Position numbers and translations under genes: made by a program. Shown in pieces: positions 1 to 5,831 of a stretch of DNA of 16,251 nt (positions are counted from its first letter, which is position 1; each line of letters starts with the position of its first letter). The notes beneath the pieces are model-generated. The model saw only the letters and a list, made by a program, of their open reading frames with translations, did no database searches and was not told where the DNA came from. Origin of the DNA: Oscillospiraceae bacterium (GTDB lineage Bacteria > Bacillota_A > Clostridia > Oscillospirales > Oscillospiraceae); contig JAFOBK010000099.1 in the NCBI GenBank assembly GCA_017381835.1, positions 1 to 16,251 of the forward strand, given 5' to 3'.

Positions 1-720
1 GCCAAGGCATTCGGCATCGAGTTCACCGACAAGACCAATCAGAAGACCAATCCCCACGAGACCTCCTGGGGTGTTTCCACCCGTCTGATCGGCGGTATCA
101 TCATGACCCACGGCGATAACAACGGTCTGGTGCTGCCTCCCAAGGTGGCTCCCATCCAGGCAATCATCCTGCCCATCGCCCAGCATAAGCCCGGCGTTCT
201 GGATGCAGCAAATGCCATCAAGGAGCGCCTGCTGGCTGCCGGCATCCGCACCAAGCTGGATGATTCCGACAACTCCATGGGCTGGAAGTGCGCTGAGTAC
301 GAAATGAAGGGTGTCCCCCTGCGTGTCGAGTGCGGTCCCCGTGACTTGGAGAACGGTCAGGTTGTGCTGGTTCGCCGTAACGATGGCGAGAAGACCGTTG
401 TGAAGATCGAGGATCTGGAAGCAGCCGTTGCTGAGCAGCTGCAGGCTGTCCACGACGGCATGTACGCCCGCGCAAAGAAGAACCTGGAAGACCACATCTA
501 CGAGGCTCACTCTCTGGAAGAGGCTAAGGAGCTGCAGGAGAAGAACGGCGGCTTCATCAAGACCATGTGGTGCGGCGAGCTGGAGTGCGAGCTGAAGATG
601 AAGGAAGTAGCCGGTATGTCCTCCCGCTGCATGCCCTTTGCACAGGAGAACCTGGGCGACGTTTGTCCTATCTGCGGCAAGCCTGCCAAGACCATGATCT
701 ACTGGGGCGTTGCTTACTAA
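1..720 (+). CDS. proS: Prolyl-tRNA synthetase, type 3 (archaeal-like), C-terminal part
   Basis: Charges tRNA-Pro with proline in the cytosol. Frame 1 is open from the first base, so the gene starts upstream; 239 residues are visible, about half of the usual ~475-480 for this type. The visible part begins near the class II motif 3 region (TSWGVSTRLIGG, then MTHGDNNGLVLPPKVAP). The anticodon-binding domain follows (VPLRVECGPRDLENGQVVLV). The end is the C-terminal zinc-type domain, with Cys pairs in WCGELEC, SRCMPF and CPICG and a terminal IYWGVAY. This C-terminal extension with a final Tyr marks the eukaryote/archaeal-type ProRS and is absent from the bacterial type with an editing insertion. 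Codon use is strongly biased, as expected for high expression. The downstream terminator separates it from the two-component system. Confidence 0.95.
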   Translation, partial: AKAFGIEFTDKTNQKTNPHETSWGVSTRLIGGIIMTHGDNNGLVLPPKVAPIQAIILPIAQHKPGVLDAANAIKERLLAAGIRTKLDDSDNSMGWKCAEYEMKGVPLRVECGPRDLENGQVVLVRRNDGEKTVVKIEDLEAAVAEQLQAVHDGMYARAKKNLEDHIYEAHSLEEAKELQEKNGGFIKTMWCGELECELKMKEVAGMSSRCMPFAQENLGDVCPICGKPAKTMIYWGVAY

Positions 721-733
721 TTGAAAACCATTG

Positions 734-764
734 ATCCCCTCCGGATTTCCGGAGGGGATTTTTT
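734..764 (+). terminator. Rho-independent terminator of proS
   Basis: An 11-bp perfect stem (ATCCCCTCCGG pairing with CCGGAGGGGAT) has a 4-nt loop and a T-tract. It begins 14 nt after the proS stop codon. Confidence 0.95.
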
Positions 765-813
765 CTTAAAAATATCTTAAACTTATTCCTACTTTTATCT
801 TAGACCTTATCTT
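762..813 (+). promoter_or_regulatory. Helically phased TATCTT-like direct repeats (putative response-regulator binding sites)
   Basis: Five related hexamers lie in the same orientation: TTTCTT (762), TATCTT (773), TATTCC (784), TATCTT (796) and TATCTT (808), spaced 11, 11, 12 and 12 bp. The copies at 773 and 796 extend to TATCTTAAAC and TATCTTAGAC. Direct repeats at about one helical turn are the usual binding pattern of OmpR/PhoB-family regulators, and such a gene follows immediately. Autoregulation is therefore inferred. The first copy overlaps the T-tract of the proS terminator and is the weakest. Confidence 0.5.
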
Positions 814-821
814 GCTATAAT
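793..821 (+). promoter_or_regulatory. Promoter of the two-component operon, weak -35
   Basis: A perfect -10 box TATAAT lies at 816-821. Counting back 17 bp gives TTTTAT (793-798), a poor -35 box overlapped by the phased repeats. A poor -35 under direct repeats suggests an activator-dependent promoter. The predicted start near 828 leaves a leader of about 20 nt containing the ribosome site. Confidence 0.6.
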
Positions 822-847
822 AAGATCAAGAAAAGGAGATGGTAGAT

Positions 848-1531
848 ATGTATCGGGTTTTAATTTGCGATGACCAGCCGGACATCGTCAATGCCTTAAA
901 AATATACTTAAAGCCGGAAGGCTATGAACTGCTGACTGCCCAAAACGGCAAGGAAGCCCTGGAACTGGCGGGTCAGGCGGACCTGATCTTAATGGACATT
1001 ATGATGCCCGTGATGGACGGCATCACTGCAACCGCCAAAATCCGGGAGTTTTCCAATGTGCCGATCATTCTTCTCACCGCAAAATCCGAAACGGAAGATG
1101 TGGTGCTAGGTCTGAATGTGGGTGCCGATGATTATATCACCAAACCCTTCATCCCGGTGGAGGTGTTGGCAAGAGTGAGAAGTCAGCTGCGCCGCTATGG
1201 CATGCCGAAAACCCCGAAAACGGACAGTCTGACGGTTGGCGGAGTGGAACTGAATGACCGGGAGAAAATCGTCACCGTAGATGACGAAGAGGTGAGCCTG
1301 ACACCTATTGAATATGCGATTTTGAAGCTACTGATGGAAAATACCGGAAAGGTTTATTCCTCCAAAGAGATTTACCGCATCGTATGGAGCGAAGAGCCAA
1401 TGGGAAACGAAGGCGCGGTGTCGGTACATATCCGGCACTTAAGAGAGAAGATCGAAATTGACCCCGGCAATCCCCGCTATATCAAGGTGGTTTGGGGTCA
1501 GGGCTACAAAATGGAGGGAGGCAAAAAATGA
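848..1531 (+). CDS. Response regulator, OmpR/PhoB family
   Basis: DNA-binding transcriptional regulator activated by phosphorylation from the sensor kinase encoded next. 227 residues. The receiver domain (about 1-115) shows the acidic pair D8/D9, phospho-acceptor D50 in LILMDIMMP, T77 and K99 in YITKPF. A winged-helix Trans_reg_C domain follows (about 127-225), with the typical ending SVHIRHLREKIE...GYKM. Start choice: an ATG at 839 touches the AAAAGGAG site (831-838) with no spacing, whereas the ATG at 848 sits 9 nt from it and gives the canonical start MYRVLICDD. The stop codon overlaps the next ATG (ATGA, 1528-1531), so the two proteins are translationally coupled. The stimulus and regulon cannot be read from the sequence; it resembles VanR-like regulators in general organisation. 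Confidence 0.95.
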   Translation: MYRVLICDDQPDIVNALKIYLKPEGYELLTAQNGKEALELAGQADLILMDIMMPVMDGITATAKIREFSNVPIILLTAKSETEDVVLGLNVGADDYITKPFIPVEVLARVRSQLRRYGMPKTPKTDSLTVGGVELNDREKIVTVDDEEVSLTPIEYAILKLLMENTGKVYSSKEIYRIVWSEEPMGNEGAVSVHIRHLREKIEIDPGNPRYIKVVWGQGYKMEGGKK

Positions 1532-3567
1532 AGCGGTATTCTTTGTGGGTCAAGTGCCTGATGTTCTTCCTGGCAGTGGTGACCCTTTTAGGTGTGGCAG
1601 TCAGCGGCTTGGGTATTTTAGCCGCGGAGTCCCAGTGTATGTACACCCATGATAATTATGAAGATTGGATTCATAGCCAGTACCAGGACAGAGCACATAT
1701 GATTGCGGACCAAGTGTTGATGGATTACGGTGCAAGTCTCAGCGATTGCCCTCCGTGGATTCTGGAGCAGACAAATTATGCCAACGCTATCCAATATGTA
1801 AAAAACTGGTATGATCTGTCTGAAAGTAACTGGCGCTATACCCTTCAGAAAGATGGAAAAATTCTTCGCAACACATATAACGATAGCTTTGAAAAAGATG
1901 CTTTGCACTTTGCATTTGTGCTGGATTTCAGCTATCCTATGGTTGGAGTATCGGAGGAATATACGCAGTATTTTCATGAAACTGTCACGGACGAACCGGT
2001 ACCTGTTCATTATCAATATGATTCCGGATATCAGGTGGATATTTACATCAGCCGGAATCATACCAGTTATTACATCAATAACGGCATTTCTCAGACTGCT
2101 ATGAAGTGGCTCTTCGCAGCCAGATACGCTTTGGTTGCGGTCGCGGCAGTGAGCTTCTTGCTGTTTGCCCTTGCGTTCGTTATACTGATGATCTTGGCCG
2201 GTAAAAATCCCAAAACCGGAGATGTGAACCCTCGGGCATTGAACAGAGTGCCTTTGGATTTGTATTTGGGTGCGGCTGTGGGAATTACCGTTCTAGGCTG
2301 CTGGCTTGCCTATGAAATGCTGGATATGCTCTTCTCCAATGACGGCTACAATGTGCTGATGGCGGTATTGCTCTGCGGTTGCGGTATCATCGTAGCTACC
2401 GTGGATGTAGGCTTCTTTACGGCGGTTGCCGCCCAGTTCAAAGTACCCGGCGGATTCTGGTGGCGGCACAGCCTTTGCGGCAGAGTGCTGAAGCTTGCGT
2501 GGAAGATTGTCAAAAAAGTTTGGGGATATATTGCAAAATTCTTCCGCCGTGTTGGCGGTTATATCCGGGATGCATTCTCCATGCTTCCTGTGATTTGGCA
2601 GTGGATCGCCGCAGGCGGTGCCTTGGGATTTGTACTGGTGATTATCTGCGCAACCACCAATGCCCATTGGTATAGTGTGGTTCCGCTGGCGGTGTGGTGC
2701 ATCGTCTTTGCGGCTCTGGTGATCTACTGCGGTTACAGCTATGGCGTGATCCAAAAGGGCATCCGGCGGATGAAAGACGGTGACCTTTATGAAAAGATCG
2801 ATACCCAATGGCTATTTGGCTCTTTCAAGACCATCGCTGAGGATTTAAATGCCCTGGCGGATGTGGTGGCCATCGCTGCGGAGAAGCAGCTGAAGTCCGA
2901 GCGGATGAAGACGGAATTGATCACCAATGTGTCCCATGATATCAAAACTCCTCTGACTTCCGTCATCAACTATGTGGATCTTCTCCAGCAGTCTCACACG
3001 GAGGAAGAAGGGAAGCAGTACCTGGAGGTGTTGTCCCGACAGTCTGCGCGGTTGAAGAAGCTGGTGGAGGACTTAATGGATATGAGCAAGGCATCTACCG
3101 GTAACATGGCGGTGAATGTGACCACAGTGGATGCGGTAGAGGCGGTGAACCAGGCTCTGGGTGAATTTGCCGATAAGCTGGATTATGCACAATTGACTCC
3201 GGTATTCCGCAAACCCGAAGGTCAGCTGCAGATGCAGGCTGACGGACGGCTCACCTGGCGGGTGCTCAGCAATCTCCTTGGGAATGTGGTGAAATACGCA
3301 CTCCCCGGAACGCGGGTCTATGTGGACTTAACGACCGAAGGCAGATGGGTGGTCTGCTCCATTAAGAATATCTCCCGGGAGGAGCTGAACATCAGCGCCG
3401 AGGAACTGACAGAGCGATTTGTTCGGGGGGATGAAGCCCGTAATACGGAAGGCAGCGGACTGGGCCTGAACATTGCCCAAAGCCTGATGCATTTGCAGCA
3501 TGGCACAATGGAACTGACTGTAGACGGCGACCTGTTCAAAGTCACCCTGGCATTTCCTGCGGAATAA
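1528..3567 (+). CDS. Membrane sensor histidine kinase with six predicted TM helices
   Basis: Partner kinase of the preceding regulator, 679 residues. TM1 is at about 10-32, followed by an extracytoplasmic region of about 160 residues. Four or five more helices follow: about 194-223, 243-266, 275-303, 356-377 and 382-405. A basic amphipathic stretch (KLAWKIVKKVWGYIAKFFRRV) lies between TM4 and TM5. Then come a HAMP-like linker, a HisKA domain with phospho-acceptor H470 (NVSHDIKTPLTS) and an ATPase domain with N-box Asn N586 (NLLGNVVKY) and the G-box RNTEGSGLGL. The usual DxGxG box is replaced by SIKNISREELNIS before TERFVRGDEA, a variant I recognise from other Bacillota kinases. Start: ATG 1528 has GGAGGG upstream at 1513-1518 and overlaps the regulator stop; an in-frame ATG at 1492 would add 12 residues inside the regulator gene. 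The signal sensed is unknown. Confidence 0.93.
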   Translation: MKRYSLWVKCLMFFLAVVTLLGVAVSGLGILAAESQCMYTHDNYEDWIHSQYQDRAHMIADQVLMDYGASLSDCPPWILEQTNYANAIQYVKNWYDLSESNWRYTLQKDGKILRNTYNDSFEKDALHFAFVLDFSYPMVGVSEEYTQYFHETVTDEPVPVHYQYDSGYQVDIYISRNHTSYYINNGISQTAMKWLFAARYALVAVAAVSFLLFALAFVILMILAGKNPKTGDVNPRALNRVPLDLYLGAAVGITVLGCWLAYEMLDMLFSNDGYNVLMAVLLCGCGIIVATVDVGFFTAVAAQFKVPGGFWWRHSLCGRVLKLAWKIVKKVWGYIAKFFRRVGGYIRDAFSMLPVIWQWIAAGGALGFVLVIICATTNAHWYSVVPLAVWCIVFAALVIYCGYSYGVIQKGIRRMKDGDLYEKIDTQWLFGSFKTIAEDLNALADVVAIAAEKQLKSERMKTELITNVSHDIKTPLTSVINYVDLLQQSHTEEEGKQYLEVLSRQSARLKKLVEDLMDMSKASTGNMAVNVTTVDAVEAVNQALGEFADKLDYAQLTPVFRKPEGQLQMQADGRLTWRVLSNLLGNVVKYALPGTRVYVDLTTEGRWVVCSIKNISREELNISAEELTERFVRGDEARNTEGSGLGLNIAQSLMHLQHGTMELTVDGDLFKVTLAFPAE

Positions 3568-3569
3568 TC

Positions 3570-3601
3570 AAAAAGACCATCTCACTGGAGATGGTCTTTT
3601 T
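3570..3601. terminator. Bidirectional terminator between convergent kinase and ogt genes
   Basis: A 14-bp perfect stem (AAAAAGACCATCTC pairing with GAGATGGTCTTTTT) has a 4-nt loop, with A-tract and T-tract on opposite sides, so it can work in both directions. The ogt stop codon (3584-3582) lies inside the stem. Confidence 0.93.
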
Positions 3602-4061
3602 CTAATTTCAGGAGTGTGGCTTTCTTCTCTATTCCGCCGGCGTAGCCGGTGAGTTTTCCGTCAGCACCCATGACCCGATGGCAGGGGATCAGGATGGAAA
3701 TGGGATTTCTTCCCACAGCGCCGCCTACCGCCTGGGCAGATTTGCAGCCCAATTGCTTGGCAAGATCGCCGTAAGTGCAGGTTTTCCCATAGGGAATCTG
3801 CAAGAGTAATTCCCACACTTTTTGCTGAAATGGTGTTCCTTTCGGCTTCAATGGGGGAAGAAAAGCAGGGGTTTTCTTAGCAAAGTACAAGGAAAGCCAA
3901 TCTTTTGTTTCTTCCAATACCGGACAGCTGCCGGAAACGGCATCAGAAGGAATGTGTTGTTCTTCGTATTTCTGTCCGGCAAATGTGACGGCGGTTAAGG
4001 AAGTGCCGTCGCTGCAAAGGTGGATTACCCCCAAAGGGGAGTCAAAGGTAGTGACGATCAT
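3582..4061 (-). CDS. ogt: Methylated-DNA--protein-cysteine methyltransferase
   Basis: Suicide DNA repair protein that moves the alkyl group from O6-methylguanine (and O4-methylthymine) to its own cysteine. 159 residues, normal for Ogt. The C-terminal domain shows GTPFQQKVWELLLQIPYGKT, the helix-turn-helix region TYGDLAKQLG and the catalytic motif IPCHRV with C127, followed by GYAGG. The N-terminal domain (1-70) is the weakly conserved Ogt type. Start: ATG 4061 overlaps the TGA of the glucosidase gene (ATGA, 4061-4058); a GTG at 4067 would add two residues. The Shine-Dalgarno is weak, which fits translation by coupling to the glucosidase. Co-expression of a DNA repair enzyme with a glycosidase is odd and may only be a shared transcript. 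The gene runs into the bidirectional terminator. Confidence 0.95.
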   Translation of the reverse strand: MIVTTFDSPLGVIHLCSDGTSLTAVTFAGQKYEEQHIPSDAVSGSCPVLEETKDWLSLYFAKKTPAFLPPLKPKGTPFQQKVWELLLQIPYGKTCTYGDLAKQLGCKSAQAVGGAVGRNPISILIPCHRVMGADGKLTGYAGGIEKKATLLKLEKDHLQ

Positions 4062-5707
4062 TCCCACAGATAGACTCTCACCTCATAGGGCTGCAGCTGG
4101 CTCTTCACGTCCGGATAGCTCTGCAGCACCAGCTTGGCCTTACTTAGGTCAAAGCCTGCAGGTACACGGACGGGGATCTCTTTCTTGCTGAAGGAACACA
4201 TCACCAGCAGCTTCTGCTTGCCGTCATCCCGGCTGTACACATACCGCTTTCCGCTCATAAAGAAGTGATCCCGGTACTTGCCGTCTTTCACTACCGGCAG
4301 GGATTTGCGCAGGGCGATGGCTTTCCGATAGAAATTCAGAAGGCTGTTGGGGTCAGCTTCCTGGGCGGCAGCGTTAATTTCTTTGAAGTTTTGGTTTACA
4401 TAAAACCAAGGTTTTCCGGTGGTGAAACCGGCATTTTCGCTGTCGTCCCACTGAACAGGAGTACGGGCAGAGTCACGGGAGGAGCGCCACATCCGCTTTA
4501 AGCGCTGCTTAGGGGTTTTGTTTAAGGCGGTGTTGGCATACTGCCATCGGGTCTGGACATCCTCATACATCTCGGGATCTTCCGGTTTCCAGTTCAGCAT
4601 GCCGATTTCCTGACCTTGGTAGATAAAGGGTGTGCCCTGCTGGAACAGATAGGAGGCTGCCAATGCTTTGCCGCTGGCTTCCCGGAATTCTTCGCTGCCG
4701 TAGCGGGAAATGATGCGGGGATGGTCATGGTTTTCCATATAGAGCATATTCCAGGCCTTGCCGTAGAGCTTCTTCTGCCAGTTAGAGAAGGCCAGCTTCA
4801 TCCGCTGGAGGATGAAGGGAGTGGGCAGATAGTCCGTAAACAGACAGTCGGCGCACTGGCACTGGAATTGGATCATCATGTCGATCTGACCGCTTTCGTC
4901 CTCTTTGATATAGGACAGAGCCTTCTTAGGAGATACCAAAGGTGCTTCTGCCAGGGTCATGGAGTCATAATGGTCGAAAACATCCTTCTTAAACTCCATG
5001 AGATACTCATGGATATGAGGGCCGTGATTATAGTTGGGCATGCCCTTGTAAATGGGGAACAGATGGTCGTCGGGAAGACCTTCCTTCTTGGAGATGTAGG
5101 TGATCACATCTTCACGGAAACCGTCTACACCCATATCCAGCCAGAACCGCAGGATCTTTTTCACTTCTTCCCGCACCAGGGGATTGTCCATGTTGAGATC
5201 CGGCTGCTTGACGCAGAACAGATGCAGATAGTACTCACTCCGCACATCGTCCCATGCCCAGGCTTTGCCGTCAAAATTGCTGTCCCAGTTGTTGGGGAGC
5301 TTGCCGTTGGGTTTTGCAGGCCGCCAAATGTAGTAGTCGGTGTAGGGATCAATCCGCTGACGGCTTTTTTGGAACCATTCATGCTCATCACTGGTGTGGT
5401 TGACAACCAAGTCCATGATGACCTTCATATCCCTTGCGTGGGCACCTTCCAGCATAGCCTTAAAAGCTTCCATACCGCCGAATTCGGGGGCAATGTCCAT
5501 ATAATCGGCAATGTCATAGCCGCAGTCGGCACCGGGAGAGGGATACAAGGGGGAGAACCAAATACCGTCGCATCCCAGGGATTTGATGTAATCCAGCTTT
5601 TCACACACACCCCAAAGATCGCCCATGCCGTCGCCGTTACCGTCTTTGAAGCTCCGGGGCCAAATCTGATAGAATACCCGATCTTTGTACCATTTTGTCT
5701 GTTTCAT
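4058..5707 (-). CDS. GH13 alpha-glucosidase (oligo-1,6-glucosidase type)
   Basis: Cytoplasmic exo-acting enzyme removing non-reducing glucose from short alpha-glucosides; 549 residues, no signal peptide. Visible GH13 regions are the DGNGDGMGDL calcium loop (from D22), DLVVNHTS (about 99-106), GFREDVI with nucleophile D200, TLAEAP with acid/base E254, and MENHDHPR with transition-state stabiliser D328. These positions nearly match Bacillus cereus oligo-1,6-glucosidase (D199/E255/D329). The residue after the nucleophile is V201; in this family Val there goes with alpha-1,6 specificity and Ala/Thr with alpha-1,4, so isomaltose or panose are likely substrates (inference). Start: ATG 5707 has GGAGGTGG upstream. 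The in-frame ATG at 5731 overlaps the -10 box and would lie upstream of the transcript start. Coupled to ogt downstream and divergent from the alpha-galactosidase operon. Trehalose-6-phosphate hydrolase or sucrose activity cannot be fully excluded. Confidence 0.93.
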   Translation of the reverse strand: MKQTKWYKDRVFYQIWPRSFKDGNGDGMGDLWGVCEKLDYIKSLGCDGIWFSPLYPSPGADCGYDIADYMDIAPEFGGMEAFKAMLEGAHARDMKVIMDLVVNHTSDEHEWFQKSRQRIDPYTDYYIWRPAKPNGKLPNNWDSNFDGKAWAWDDVRSEYYLHLFCVKQPDLNMDNPLVREEVKKILRFWLDMGVDGFREDVITYISKKEGLPDDHLFPIYKGMPNYNHGPHIHEYLMEFKKDVFDHYDSMTLAEAPLVSPKKALSYIKEDESGQIDMMIQFQCQCADCLFTDYLPTPFILQRMKLAFSNWQKKLYGKAWNMLYMENHDHPRIISRYGSEEFREASGKALAASYLFQQGTPFIYQGQEIGMLNWKPEDPEMYEDVQTRWQYANTALNKTPKQRLKRMWRSSRDSARTPVQWDDSENAGFTTGKPWFYVNQNFKEINAAAQEADPNSLLNFYRKAIALRKSLPVVKDGKYRDHFFMSGKRYVYSRDDGKQKLLVMCSFSKKEIPVRVPAGFDLSKAKLVLQSYPDVKSQLQPYEVRVYLWE

Positions 5708-5729
5708 ACAGCCACCTCCAGTTTTCTTC

Positions 5730-5758
5730 ATTATAGCAATCTAACGGAGACTTGTCAC
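5730..5758 (-). promoter_or_regulatory. Promoter of the alpha-glucosidase-ogt operon
   Basis: On the minus strand, GTGACA (5758-5753), a 17-bp spacer and TATAAT (5735-5730). The predicted start near 5723 gives a leader of about 16 nt carrying the GGAGGTGG site, which fixes the translation start at 5707. Confidence 0.8.
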
Positions 5759-5763
5759 CCATT

Positions 5764-5776
5764 ATGTCATTGACAT
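5764..5776. promoter_or_regulatory. Palindrome over the alpha-galactosidase -35 box (putative operator)
   Basis: ATGTCA-T-TGACAT is a perfect 6-1-6 inverted repeat. Its right arm overlaps the TTGACA box of the plus-strand promoter, and its left edge lies 5 bp beyond the -35 box of the minus-strand promoter. A protein bound here would block the alpha-galactosidase promoter and could also touch the divergent one. No regulator gene is adjacent, and no catabolite-repression (cre) site was found in this region. Confidence 0.45.
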
Positions 5777-5798
5777 GGTGAAATTTACTAGATACAAT
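5770..5798 (+). promoter_or_regulatory. Promoter of the alpha-galactosidase operon
   Basis: A consensus TTGACA (5770-5775), exact 17-bp spacer and TACAAT (5793-5798). A second -10-like TATAAT at 5802-5807 has no -35 box at a proper distance. The predicted start is near 5805. Confidence 0.85.
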
Positions 5799-5831
5799 AA
5801 ATATAATATGAAAAATAAAGGATGATGGCGG

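Noticed and set aside
4616..5773. A 385-codon open frame on the plus strand opposite the alpha-glucosidase gene
   Set aside because: It is antisense to a gene with full GH13 motifs, shows no recognisable domain, and comes from the codon bias of the opposite strand.
5802..5807. TATAAT as the main -10 box of the alpha-galactosidase operon
   Set aside because: It is 26 bp from the TTGACA box, whereas TACAAT at 5793 has the ideal 17-bp spacing.
5808..5825. Short upstream ORF (MKNKG) in the alpha-galactosidase leader
   Set aside because: Five codons with no Shine-Dalgarno and no attenuator-like structure; likely chance.
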